From: Taeniopygia guttata
Lineage: Eukaryota > Chordata > Aves > Passeriformes > Estrildidae
DNA length: 64,000 bases
Reading direction: 5' to 3'
NCBI RefSeq assembly: GCF_048771995.1
Contig: NC_133044.1
Span: forward strand, 826,001-890,000
The notes under the pieces were generated by a model. The model searched no databases and had not been told where the DNA came from. It saw only the letters and a list, made by a program, of their open reading frames with translations. A program made the position numbers and the translations under genes. How positions within the stretch are numbered: the first letter of the stretch is position 1; each line of letters starts with the position of its first letter. Shown here one piece after another: positions 9,061 to 22,200 of this stretch.

Positions 9061-12000
9061 AGTGAAACTGTGATGACTTAAGAGCCTTCCTTTCCTGCCT
9101 CCATCCGAGCAGCCCTGGGCTCCTTGCTCTTCACCCATGGGGTGGACGTGTCACTGCTTCTTTCTCATGGCAAAGTTTGACTTGTCTGAATGTTGGTATT
9201 TTCCCTTCTTTTAGCGGTGTCAGAGTCAGGAATCTACAACAGGGGTGGGGAGCTCTGCCAGCGTCAGCTCTGTGTTTTCCTCTGGCTCTGCACCATGGAA
9301 GAACATCCTGCTCCTATTTGTGTTGAGAGCTGCCTGGTTTTAAACAGCAGTAAAATAGAGCATTGCAGGGGGAGAGGAACTGCAATAAGGAGGTGTTGGC
9401 AGGTAACAGATATGCAGCTCTTTCTTCTTTAGAATCACAACTCCCAGCTATACAGGAACGTAAATGTGGGGGGCTATTTTAGGTTTGGGTTTTGTTTTGT
9501 ATTATGGATGAAAGTGAGTGGATTTGCTGAGCTGGGGAAGGGTGTAGTTGAATATGGACTGCTTGGAAAAGGCACAGGTCAAAAAAGGCCGAGGGGAGGT
9601 TGTGGCAGTGGTGCTTTGTGCCCTGTCAGACCTCGGGGCCGAGGCTGTGCTGGCTTTGGAGTGGGTTGTGCTGTTCCTAAATCCATCAGTGGCCCTGAGC
9701 AGCTCCGTAATCCTTGGCTCAGGCCTGAGGCTGAGCACAGGCCCACGGAGCTGAGCTGTCCCACGGGCTGCTTTGACTGAAGCCCTTCAAAGGGGCTTTT
9801 CCCTTTGGAAAGTGGTAATTTTATTATGGGTGAAATGAACGAGGTCTCGGGAGATGCCTCATTTATAACCTGGAGAGCTTCCACGGGCTGCACAGCACAC
9901 TCCAGCACTCCCTGCCAAGCATGCCCAGATCCCCTTTCCAGGCTCTTTCCATGGATCAGAGGTGCTCCCTAGGAGGCCTTCTGGTGGCTGCTGGCCCTTG
10001 TGCTCCTGCTTGGGGTGGAGCATCAGGCCCCATCCCTGGGCAAGCAGCACCTTCCTGCCAGAGCCTCTGCAGTGCCAGGGCTGCTCCTTTGGCAGAGCCT
10101 GCAGCTGCTTTCCCTTTGGCACGCTGGTTCCAAGGCTCCTCAGGGAGGGAGGCGGGCAGTTTCTGGAGCAGATGGGAAGGTTTCTGGAGCCCCTGTCTGA
10201 TCCACCCCTCCCACAGCCACAGGTGCAGCCTGGAGCCTGGCTCAGCACATCCCTGGTGCTTCACTGGCAGAGGATTTTTCCCTAAAAAGAAAGGAAAATG
10301 AGTTGTAAGCTGTATTATCTCTTCCATTCTACTACATCACAAAGATCCTCGGGGCTGTCCCTGGGAAGCCAGCAGGTAGGAGCAAGAATTAGAAAACATG
10401 TGTTTGCCTTTAGTTCATTGCCTCAGGGGCTGTGTTTTGGCTTCAGACACCTCTGCTTGCTCCCCCCTTCCTTCCCTGCCCTGTTAAAAACAAACAAAAA
10501 ATGCAATGATAGAGGAAAAATTCTGGCTGCATTGGGCAACAGGGATGAGGATGGCAGCTGGAGCAGAGCTGGGGCTCTTTGCCAGAGGAGGTGTCAGAGC
10601 AGTTTTGCCCTGACACCCCCGGGTCCAGCTCCCCTCTGAGCTGCTGCAAGGGCATTTGAGGCCGCTTGTCCTCCTCACCTTCACGGCTCCCTCTGGCAGT
10701 ATGTCCCACAACTTAATTATGTGTGAGTGGGAAAAGTGCTTCCTGTTTCTTTTCTAAATTGCCCAAAAGCCTCCCTGGCTCATCCATCATCCCGGTGCCC
10801 AGGAAGGTGAGTAATGGCCCTGCTGTGGCTTGGCCACACTGCCCCCGAGTTTACAGCCTCCTCTCCTGTCCTGCCTCAGGATGAAGCTGCTGAGCTTTGC
10901 TCCATGGGCTGGACCAGGGGATGCTGACTTCCCCACAGACCCTGAGCCCTGCACCCTCTGTAGCCCCGCAGAGCCTTTGCTGAGTGAGCACCTGCTGGAA
11001 GCTTTCCTCCTTTTGCTGAATCAAGGCTGTAAAACTGCTGTCCTGAGTTTTGGTGTCTGAAAGCAGGTTTGGATGTTTCTTACAACATTCTCGGTCCTCA
11101 TGGAAAGCAGGAGAAGGCAATGGGAGTTGTGCTGTAGCTGTCACTACACCAAGGTTTTAACCTTCCCCTGGGAGAGGGATCAGAGGGACTCTGGTCTGTG
11201 CACTTCATGTCCCAGCTTCAAAGCCCTGCATGTTGCCTGGGGGATGTTACTCTTTTTTTGTGCCCTGACTGCAGTTTGGATTCAAGAGCACTGAAGAGGC
11301 ATTTCATGCTGTTTCAAGTGAGGTGCCCTCATTTCTGGATAGCAGCACTCTCGCAATAATCCGTGGGTCTGGGTTTCTCTGCTGTGTGTTGTCTGTTGCT
11401 CCAAGTGCACCTGAAGCACTTCTCTGGCCCTTGAGTACCGTTCTTGTTGGCAGCCATGAGTGGCAGCATGAGCATCTCCTCCTTCTGTCACTTCCCCCTG
11501 AGCTCTGCCTGGTGCAAGGACATTCCCTGGCTGCTCCACGCTCTCCCAGTGTGGCTGCTGGGGCATCCAGCTGCTCCAGCCCCCATCCTGTTCTCCTGTT
11601 CTCCCCCAGCTTTCCTGTCCCCAGGGCGGGGGGATGCTCAGGAGGGATTAGGAGAACCCAGCCCTCAGGGAGACGTTTGTTCATCACTGCGAAAGTTGTT
11701 TTGTCAGAGCAGGAAGAAATGTTTGGCTTCCTTGTCAAGCCTGCAGCTCTAATTCGGCTATGGGACAGTGCCAGAGCTGTTTTTCTGTGGCACAAGCCAG
11801 TGTTTGCACACAGGACAGGGGGAGGGATGGCAGAGTGAACTGCTGCAGGTGCTCAGCCCTGGCTGGGGACAGAAGGACACCACACATGCAGAGGTTAAAG
11901 TGAGTAGTGGGGAAAAGTTGGTTTGCGTTTTTTGTGTCTGCCCTGTCCCCTGCCCGCCCGTCGGTCCCCGGGAGCAGCGGGCTGGGGCTGCCCGGTGGCA

Positions 12001-13665
12001 GCAGAGCAGCAGATGGCAGCCGAGCACCAGCCCAGCTCCACTGCCGCGGGCTGGCGGTCCTTGGAGGGAGATGGATGGATCATCTCGGCTGTACACTGCG
12101 TCCGCAGGACCTCCATTTACATGCCCGGGATGTTCCTCCCTGCTCGCAGGTCCAGATTGTATCTCTGCTTGTGCAGCTTTGTCCTTACACAGTGTCTGGA
12201 TGTGAGATGATAAAGGGAGAGTGTTACTTTTCACTCACAGAGACAGACCCCTCATTTGCTTGGATGTGGCTTGTGATCGTGGCATGCCTTTCCCTCAGAG
12301 CTGCCTCAGAACACAGAAACAAGATTATTTTTTTTTCTCAAATAAGATAATTTTGTCTCTGCAGCCAAAATTAAGTGAGCTTGTTGCTCTCACTCTGAAA
12401 ATGGATTTGCAAGTGCAGAAAGTGAAAAGCAAAGTTCAGCATGATTGTTACAGAGGCAGCAGCCAGAGAGGTGTGAATGAGTCAGGGACAAATGTTCCTG
12501 TTGAGATGGTCAGGGTGCGTGTTGGGGATGCGGAGAGGTCCCCTGGCTGAGGAGCTCTGGCTGCCCTGGGTGTCCCAACACTGCTGCTGCTCCTGGCAGA
12601 GCTGTCACACCCAGGGCTGGCTGTTTGCAGGGACAGCTGAGCTTCCAAGCACACGAGCCCTGACCCTGGATTCAGACAATGCTCATCCTCTGGATCCCAG
12701 GACATTGCCAGTGGCAGCTGAGATGGCACAAGCCCCCAGAGGTGCCACAGCCTGCCAGGCTCTGTTTGCCTGGGTTTTGCCCTTGCACAAGGCGTGACCC
12801 CACACCTTGGCAACACCCAGGGTGGGTTTGCCCAGGAATGGGGAGGGAGCGCTTGCCCCTGCATCTGCCGAGCACCCCAGCCCCAGGCTGAGTGTGCTGG
12901 GCCCCCCGGTATTGAAAATGGGGTGGAAAAAAGCACTTGTGAGCCCCCAGCTCTCCCATGTGTGAGACCCATACAAATCCAGGGGGTTTTGTCAGCAGCT
13001 TGACCTCTCGGGCAGCGTTCTGGCTCTGCAGTGAAGAGGTGTCCTCGTTCTTCCCCTTGCCCGACTCCTCTGTAATGGAAGGGCTAAATGCTTATTACTT
13101 TTTTGTAGCCTTTTCCACTTGCCAATCAAACCTGTCTGGTTGGGTTTTGTTTTGTTTCCGTGTTGCTGGGGCTATGCAGGACGCTCCATCTCGCTGTAAT
13201 TATGGTTCCATCATTGTCTTGGCACAGAAACATCTGCTGTCTCCCTGCGATCTCCACTTCCCTATTTCTTTGGAGAATTTAGTGGATCTCGATGCCCTTC
13301 TATTTTCCAAGACATCTCAGTGTACGCAGCTGTTTCTCTTGCATTCCCCTGTCTCTCCATCTACTTCTTTTTTTCCTATCAGCATCTCCAATGCATTTGG
13401 AATTTCAGCTCATCTGCTTATCAAATCAATATCTCGCTGTCGCCCCTGCGCCGCGGCCGCTGGGAAGGCGGCGCTGGCCCCCACTGCTGGGCTGCCTTCC
13501 CTCTGAGCACAGTGCGTCCCCAGCTCCTGCCTGGAGCCCTTGCCTTCCTCATGTCACATTTTAAAGTTTCCTCAGGCTCTTTATTTTGATTGTGTTGTAC
13601 CCTTTGGCTGCTGGGGTCTGAGGCCCATCAGTGCTGCAGCTCCTCCTGAGCAGCGGCGTGCCGTG
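9061..13665. other. Intergenic, no gene seen
   Basis: The open frames here are short, lack plausible splice partners and resemble no protein I recognise. GC-richer stretches lie at ~9,900-10,250, ~11,450-12,080 and ~12,540-12,980. The ~13,050-13,420 stretch is AT-richer and less repetitive. Confidence 0.6.
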
Positions 13666-13753
13666 GGATGGATGGATGGATGGATGGATGGATGGATGGA
13701 TGGATGGATGGATGGATGGATGGATGGATGGATGGATGGATGGATGGATGGAT
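13666..13753. repeat. (GGAT)22 microsatellite
   Basis: Exactly 22 uninterrupted GGAT units. The surrounding sequence is unique. The period of four produces artificial MDGW or IHPS peptides in different frames; none is coding. Confidence 0.99.
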
Positions 13754-14880
13754 GATGTTGCCACTCAGGGTGATGTCACTGCTGGTTGCTAATGACAAAC
13801 TAAGCAAAGTTGGAGTGTGTGAGGAGCTGTGCTGGGGCAGTGAAGGGACTGGAGAAATACAGGCTCAGCTGCTGATTTTCTGTGACCTTGTTGAAAGAAC
13901 ATGGGGTCCATGAGAGTGATGAACGGAGATACTTCAGGTTTTATTCTGTTCTGGCACCTTTTATTACTAGGACTTTACTCATATACCTATTCTCTTAAAA
14001 AATATTAATTAAAAAATCAGTCCTATAGCTGCTGCAAAATGACTAATAAAATGCTGGAATATGACAGGACCTTAAATCTCTGCTTTATTCTCTGTCTGAA
14101 AAGTAGGCATCCCAATTCTCCACCTTCCTCTCTGTCTCACCTGCCTGTGTGGCAGGACCCCAGCCTGGCACAGGGCACTCCATGAGACTGCAGCAAAATT
14201 AATCCTGAAAATATTGGATTTTTGTTATTTTAGTCACCTTCAACCCATGGTCTGTGTACATCTAAGCTAAGAATATCCTATTCTTGCAGGGTTTTGCAGA
14301 AGTTTGGCACCTGGAAGATGTGACAGAGGAGTGGGGAGCAGGTAGGGAGCTGGTGGAGATAAAGAATCACATAATAACTTCATAGATAGATGGAAATAAC
14401 ATCATGTTTGTATCACAGCTTTTCCTCTTGCAGGGATATGTTTATGCAGAGCTGGGTTTTATACAGATCTGCATTGCATGTGGGTGCTTGTACCTAAGTA
14501 GGGCTGTGAAATCATGGATTAAGGGTTCTAGTCATCCAAAAGGAGGGATGTGGCAGTTGGAGTGGATAATGACTCCCTGATTGGGGAGGAGAAATGCTCC
14601 CGTGGAGATGGGAAGCTGAAGGTTTGGTGAGGATTCAGCTCTGTATCCTCACCCAGGCGGAGCTGTCAGAGCATCACCAACAGCAATTCCTGTTCCTGGG
14701 GACAAGGCCAGGACACCTTCCCCTGGGCTTTTGCCCCTCTGCAGGGAGGGGTGCACAGGAAGGCAGAGCAGCAGTTTGGCTCCAACACGGGGGCTCAGGT
14801 GTTGGGCCAATCATGGATCTGGAATGGGCCAAATCAGAGCAAAGGAGTGGGAATTGCATCGGGAATAAGTGTTAGAGGGA
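13754..14880. other. Intergenic, no gene seen
   Basis: Mixed composition with an AT-rich part at ~13,980-14,080. No gene or repeat family is recognised. Confidence 0.6.
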
Positions 14881-15400
14881 ATAATCTGCATCGCTTAATG
14901 CTCCAACAACTCTGAAATAATTGGCTGTTTCCTGGCCATATCCAGAAGAGCTGAAGTGTTCTCCCTGTTGCCTTTTGCCTGGTGATCTTCCAGAGACCTG
15001 ATTGTCTGCCTCTCCCTCACCCTTTACCTCTTGGGCCCCCCTCCCTCAAATTTCTCCCAGAGTTTGTATTTTTCCCCTAACAATGTCTCTAAAGAATCCC
15101 AAATGTGTAACGTGTGTCCCAATGCCTGGATTTTAATAACGTGCAGCAACCCCCATCAGCACAGGCAATTTCACATTCAACACATTATTGCTATTTAAAG
15201 CGCCGAGGTATAAAAATGATTGGCAATCCAGCTCTGCCAGCCCGCGCCGCCGCTGCCAGATTGTGATTTTTAATATTGGCTGCTCTGTGCAGTCGTTACC
15301 TCACCTTTGACTTGCAGATTTCCCAACGTCAAAATAGCAAAATCATTTTGGGTTGTACCAGGCACATTGCTTGCTGCTGAAAAGAAGCAATTATCATTAA
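14881..15400. other. Candidate conserved non-coding element
   Basis: Non-repetitive, TAAT/ATTA-rich sequence surrounds a small CpG cluster at ~15,238-15,256. Motifs such as TTTAATAACG, ATTATTGCTATTTAAA and TTTTTAATATTGG give it the look of a developmental enhancer. There is no coding frame. This is a judgement of sequence character, not of measured conservation. Confidence 0.3.
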
Positions 15401-18400
15401 ATATCCCCCTGGCTGGATGTACACAGACACACCCACCCAGGCTGGGGCTGCTCCGTGTTTCCAGCCAAGCATTTCTCCAGCTTTGCAAATATCCTTTACC
15501 TAAGCTGCTGGATTTTGGGGGGCGGGGGGCCATGGGCAGGTGGGGTATTGTGTCTCTGTTGTGGTTATGGAGGAGGGAGGACACCAGGATTCATCCCAGA
15601 GGTGCTGCTCCACAAGGGCTGATGATTTTTGTGTTCCCAGGGCTGTGACAGAGACCTCACACAGAGCCCAGAGGTGTTGGTTGTGTCAGGGCTGTTCCCA
15701 TTAACGTGTTGCTCTGGGTTAATGTACAGTGTGAGTAAAAATTGGAGAATTTGAGAATTTCTGTTGGAGGCAACCTCACCCTGCTTACCTTGAGGTGACC
15801 AGGAAATGGCCCTTCCTACATGAGCACACTGAGTTAATGGCCCTGGGAGCTCTCTGTGTGCCACATAAAATCCAGTGAACACGTGGCGGGTGGGTAATTT
15901 CTCTTCTGCTGTTGCTTTCTGAGGTCCCTATCCAGGCCTTGCTGCAGGGTGGCTGGAGGAAGGCAGGAGCATCCTCATGCTCAGCTCTGCTCCAGGAGCT
16001 GCGCAGGGAGCAGGAGCCACAGCGGGTCCCTGGGGCAGGCACTGGGAAGAGCTGGGGGTGGGATGAGCTGGGATGAGGGATGGCTGAGCTCACCAGCCCT
16101 GTGACATTAAACAGTGGCCTTTCTCTCTTCTAAAAATACCTTTTCCCTCTTGCTCCCCACAACAGTAGAGGAGACATGTGCCAAATGCACCTGCTCCAGG
16201 CAGCTTTGGGGACAGGAAAGAGGAAATCTTTTGGGAGACCCTGGGGAATTCCTGGTGCCTTGTGCAGATGTGGAGTGAGCAAAGCCCTGGGAAAAGGCAG
16301 CCCCTGGAGCCAGGGAGCAGTGGCAGCACTTTGTCACCGTATTTACACTTCCACTTGCCCAACAGGAAGCGTTTGGCTCTCCTCCACTTGTGGAAGGGAT
16401 TAGCTACTTCATAACATCTAGACAAGATAATCTCTCCAATTTTGCTTGGAAGAAGTCCCTGACAAAGAGCAGCAAAGCAACAATAATGCCAGATGAAACA
16501 GTAATTGAGTTTGCCTTCTTATTATTTTCTCAGTGAAGTTTGTGTTGGTTTGAATTTTATTTTGTTGTTGTTGTTGGTACACAACAGCAAAGCACTGTCC
16601 CTGGGGTGGTTCAGACCAGCAGAGTCCCATCTTTGGTGAACTGCAGCCACACAAGGAGGTAAGCAAACAGGGGAGGGGGAATGACTGCAAAATGTTACGT
16701 GCCGTGTAAGTAAAGTTACATACTCCATCCTCACTGGAGCAGTGCTGCTCTGATGGTGCATCACAGTAGTACCCCATGAGAGGCAGAGCTTTAGTGCTGC
16801 ATCAGTCCAAAATGGCCTCAGCCAGGAGGACAACGTCCAGGGGCCTCTGCCACTCCAGCTACGTATTGTTCAATTTCCCCAAGGTTTTCCTTCCCTTGGA
16901 AGAGCACCCTAGTATGAAAGCAGGAAGAATAGCTCCCGAGGGCCTCCCGGCGTGGTTCCCCGATGGTGCAGAGAGTTTCATTTGCACAGGTGGAGCTGAA
17001 GTGCAAATGTCACCTCCTGGAGCGCTGCTGGACCGTGGGCTGGGCACGGCTGCTGGCTCAGCCCAGGCAGCCCCAGCTCAGCGCCTGATCCTGCAAATTG
17101 GGCAAGCAGTGGTGCATGCAGGAGACGTTTGCTGCTACTGTGTTACCCCACCGGTGTTGTAAGGATAATCTAAGAAGCTGCTGTCAACCCTGGCCTCAAA
17201 GCAAATCACATCATCCTTGTTTCCTTTCTCTGCTCGCTAAATGATAGCCGTGTATATTTTTAAGGGGATTGTTCTTTGGATTCTTTTTATTTGTCACCCG
17301 GCATCGAAGCTCTAAAGGTCACATTTTTCAAGTTCTTTCCTTGGAGCTTCAAAGACCATACATTTACTTTAAACAAAAACTAAAAACCCGGCAATTTTAG
17401 AAAACCACTCCACACCCAGGGACTCAGGAAAGCTCTAAATATCGCTGCCAAAGCCCAGGGCTCTCAGCTCAGCTTAAGAGCAGTTTGCTTTTGCTTCACT
17501 ATAACCAGTCTGTAAGTGTATTTACACTTAGAAATTGCACGTTTGTGATTGTGCCCATCTGTAAGCAAGTTGTGACAAGCAAGTGTTGAGTGCTCAGTTC
17601 TTATTTCAGGCAGTTAAATGGTCCTGCTCGCCCCATCTCCAGGCTCTGCACCACTCCCTCATTCCAAGGGAGCACAAAGGCCCCAGGTGGAGCAGGGATG
17701 TCACCTCAGGGCTGTGGCAGTCCCACGGAACACTCCCAGGCACCGGTGCCAGTCTGACCTGGCTGGGTGCCACCTCCGGGACAGCACGTGGTGCCCAACC
17801 TGGCATCAAGGCAGAGCAGAGGGAGATGGTGCCTGACCCAGCTGAGAGCCTTCAGCGCAAAATTAACCCATCAACGTCACTTGGGTAAGTCTGAAGTGGC
17901 AGAGTGACTTCATTACAACGCAGTGGTCCATGCGGGATCCCAGCCTTTCTTCCTTCAGTGTCTGGAGCCTGGAAGCCGCTTCTGGAAGGGAAATGAAGGA
18001 CCTAAAGATCTGGATCCAGCTCAGAAGGAGCGAGGGGAACATTGTTACAGACCTTGTCACCCAAAATCTCTTGGATCTTGCTCTCCTGACAAAGCTTGTT
18101 CTAATTATTTGCATAGCTTGATCTTGACATCAATGGAAACTCCAGCTGAATTTCAGCCAAGAAAGGACGGGTATGTCAGGGCCAGTTGCTTAATTATGTT
18201 TATAACTAAATTGCTGCAGTACATCTTCACTTCCTCGAAAGTAATTTTCTTCTGCTCTCTAATTTCATAGAACAATATGAAAGACATGAATCTTCATGAA
18301 ACTCCTCTCCTAATGCAGCAGAGACTCCACAGTGTTTGCAGGCTTTGCTTTTCATCACAAGAGGTCCCAGGGGAGGTTCAAGGTAGGATCCTTGCCATCC

Positions 18401-18960
18401 CGGCTCAGCAATCACAGAAAGCCAAATAAATAAAGCAGGAAGTTGGCAAAGCCCTGATTCAGCAAAGGCAGAAGCACAAGTTCAGCATTAACCTCTGCTT
18501 AAAATGATTTGGAACAGAAGAGTTAATCTCATGGCTGCCCAAAAGTCAGACCAGGAATCCAGGGCCTTGACAAGTCAGTATATCAGCGCTTTAAATCTAG
18601 TGGGAGAGGGTGCTTAAAGCTGAGGAATCTCTTAAATATGGGAAAAGCACTTTCCCTGGTAGGAGGTAGTAACTCAAAGAAGGGTTTCCAGTCCATGGCC
18701 AGACAGATGTAGTGGTCAGGTGTGATTTTGGGCAGGGCACTGCTGCCCTGAGTGTGGCTGATGCTGGATGGCGGTGGATGGGTGACTCCGGGGGAGACGG
18801 CCCCAGCAGCTCCTCCTCACCCCCATCCCTCTGTGGGGAGGCTGGAGATCCCTGGGCAGTGTGGGGAAGGCTGGGGACTGGAGGGGTGTCAGAGCAGCAG
18901 CTCAGCCATGGGCTGCAGAGCTGCCCCTGCTCTCCAGCAGCGCCCTGGTGAAGCCTCTTG
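15401..18960. other. Intergenic, no gene seen
   Basis: Contains a short TTG run near 16,563. An AT-rich, non-repetitive block at ~17,200-17,350 could be a second conserved element. No gene is supported. Confidence 0.55.
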
Positions 18961-19200
18961 GATGGGGTGAGGGCCCGTGTGGATCACCATGCCCTGCCAG
19001 GCAGGATGCAGGCTCTGCCCTTCGGGCTGCAGGGGTGGCACTGGCTGGGAGCGGAGGGAGGGAGTGCAGCACGCCGCCTGGAGAGGTGGGTTTGCAGTTT
19101 AAACGTGTGGGACATCCCCGGAGGAGGGAGCGCGGTGCTCTCCCAGCCCCAAACGCGCCCGGCACCGGCACAGCCCGGCTCCCTTGCTCTCCGTGCTTAT
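18961..19200. other. GC-rich, CpG-containing intergenic patch
   Basis: CpG is frequent from ~19,040 to 19,190 (GGAGCGCGG, AACGCGCCCGGCACCGG), against a CpG-poor surround. A 203-residue open frame crosses it but has no recognisable features. It could be an orphan CpG island or enhancer. Confidence 0.35.
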
Positions 19201-22200
19201 CTGATCTGCACCTCCGTAATGATGTGGTTGGAATTGAATTATGGTGCTTTAATGTAGTTACAGCTACATTTCCCAGGCACATTTCTTCCTGCCGTACAAT
19301 GCTGGAATTTAGGATGTGGCCAGAGGCTGTGTGTGACTCCTTGTCTCCCGGCTCGCTGCAGCCTTGCTGCCTGCTGTGCCAGGCCCTGGCCGGAAAGGCA
19401 AACTCGGGAGCTCGAGCCACATCTGCTGCTGGAAAAGCAGTGACTTACATGGAAACCAGGGAATTCCATTAAAGGTAGGCCCAGGGTGACAGCCCCGCAT
19501 GCAGGGAGTGAGGCTCCTGCCTGCACAGGGCCAGGCATGGCTGGACAAAGCCCCTGGCACGAACAGCGGCCCACAGCTGGGTCTGGTTTTGTCCTTGTTT
19601 TCCACCTGCCGGAAAATACCTTCAAAGATCCAGGGATGAAGGGGTGATCTTTAGCCAATACGTGGTAGTGTGACTGTGAGGATTTTGTATCCATGGAAGA
19701 TCTGTGCTGAGACAGTCTAACGCCTCATGGAAACTTTCTTGCTCGTGTGTCCTTTGATGTGATCTTAATGGTCATGGAATTTGCTGTATCAGCAATAGGA
19801 ATCATTTGATTAACGAGAGAGGATCAAACAAAGTAGTTAACTCTAAAGTCAGACAGGAAATGATGGGTTTGCCATTTCTATCATACCAGAGGTTCAGGAA
19901 TGCCCAAACTTCAAAATGGGAGGGAACCCCACAATCTGCAGAGCGGGAGCTTGGTTTAACAGCCTCTCAGGGTGTTTTCATCAATTCTGATCTGCCTGTT
20001 GTTAATTTAGAGCGATGGTGTCCTCTGGGGAGTGACTTGTTTTTCCTACCCCTGATTCAGCTCCACACTTGTGAATTTTAAATGCATGTGCATATATAAA
20101 TGAGTGTCTGTATTTATCCAGATCCTGCCAGCACATGTTTTGCAATAATTCTCCTTGGATGCTCTTGCTTTCTCCCGCAGTCGATTTTTTTGAATGACAT
20201 GGAACTGATAATGGATGTGGTTTCAGTGTGATTGGGCTGACTCGTCTCATTCCACCTCTCCTGCTTTTGAGCAAGAATGTGAGGACTTGCTGTGTCTATT
20301 TTAGATTCCGTCATGAAAGGAATAATTGAGATTGAGATTCTTAGTCACTCAATGCGGAAGGTCAGGGAATTAATGCTGTGTTACACCAGACCATTCATTT
20401 ACTGGGCCTCCTTTTTTTTTCCCCTTAACTGTCTGTAGAGGAAAACAAATGTGGCTCAGAGAAGGTAACGCATCTTCAACACCGCACACAGCCCCAGCCT
20501 CTGATAATACACACTGTTTATCTTTATTTTGGGGGTGTTCCAGGGTAGTTTTATCATCATAATTGATTAGTGGCGACAGGGAGAAAAAAACCCAAGAGTA
20601 ACAGGAAGAAATGATTCCAATGAATCCATTGACTCAGTGGTAGCATTGATCTACTTCTGGAAATTATTTATAGGAGAAGATTCATAGTTAATAATATTAG
20701 TTTGGACTTTGGGAGCAGTTTATCAGAGGCTCTTAAAGGCCTTTGGTAAAAATTAATCAGGGAGAGAAATAAGGTAGACAGCCTGGTTTCAGGAGAGGGA
20801 AGGAAATGGGATTTCTGGCATAACTGCATCCACCCCAGGGTGAGAGGCAACACAAGGGGTAACTTGGGGTGCTTGGATACGTCCAAGCACAGGAGTGAGA
20901 GGCTGGATTTCCAGCTGCTCTATCAGGCAACAAAGCTGGGGAAGTCATTGGCAAATTCCCCACTAAGCCCGTCCTTCAGGTGAAGCCAAGGTGCCCACAG
21001 GACAGTGACCCCCGCCAGATCCAGCAGGGAGAGCTGCCCAGGCACAGCTCAAACCCTCCTCTCCCCCTTCCTCTCCTCCCTGCTTTGTTTTTGGCTTTAA
21101 CTTAATTGATCTGTATCCTGCAATCCTACCCGCAGGAGGAATGACACATCTGAAAAAAGCAGGAGGATTTGTTTAAAGTGAGCTGCTTGGGTTTTTCGCT
21201 GTGTGTATATATAGAATTGCCTGGAAGTAGTAAATAGAATTAAACACTGCGGTTCTGAAAAACAAAATTCTCAGGGCTGTCTGTTGATTTCAAAGCTGAT
21301 GAAAACAAAGCAGGCTTTGAAATTTTTCCTCACAGAGCTTCCCCCTCCCCCCTTATCATATGAAAGATGGGCCTGATAATATTTGGGTTTTATTCTTCTT
21401 TTGAAACAGTTGGAAAAAACACTGTTTTCTCAGTTAAGATGAAAATCACGATGTTTTTAATAAGGTCAGTGTAATGTCTTCATTAGCAAATGCTGAAATA
21501 ATTTGATGCAGATCTGGAACTTGATGGCGAAAAACTCCAGAGTCTACCCAAAATATGGAGCCACATTTGCACCAGGTGTGAACCAGTACTGCTTCCCTAA
21601 AATTACTGGTTCTGGGATAGCCTATTCCTGTTTAGGGACTGGCTGCTGTGTTTTAAAGTCACTCCCTCCTGCGCAGCCAGACTCAGTGGTTTTTGTTTGT
21701 TTTCTTGCCTGGCCCTGGGCTGCTGAGAGCCCCAGGGCTGGGCAGCGCTCATGGGTGTTGGGTTTGGTGGTTTCCTTTCAGGTGATGGAGCAGGTGGAAA
21801 CAGAGGGGTTGGCAACATGGGAGGCGGTGTAGAGCTCACCACGAGGAAACACAGGTGACGTTAATGGACGGGCAGCCTAAAATTAAATCAAAAATATCCA
21901 ACGCACTAAGTCTGCACTCTGCTGAAATTTTGTCTACCAATATCACAACCAAAGCTGCTGAGTGCTGTGCACTTAAAAGCCTGTCCTCTGTTGTGAATCC
22001 CAGGGACACACAGGGAGTCTTTGCCCAGCTTTTTGGAGATGTGGATGGTGCCTAGACAGCCCTGACCAGTCTGACACCACAGACCCCAAAGACATCTCTT
22101 CCATCCCCTGTGCTGTGTCTCCTCTGAGGCAGGGCTGGCACAGCCCCGCTCCTGGTGTGGCTCTGTGGGTGCTGCAGGCACTGGGGTAACGCCCAAGGCA

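Noticed and set aside
11304..12350. Several 140-170 residue open frames on both strands
   Set aside because: Competing frames in moderately GC-rich intergenic DNA; no domain or promoter evidence.
13540..13913. MDGW / IHPS repeat peptides
   Set aside because: Translation of the (GGAT)22 microsatellite.
18861..19472. 203-residue open frame
   Set aside because: Explained by GC-rich sequence; overlapping open frame on the other strand, no recognisable protein or splice signals.
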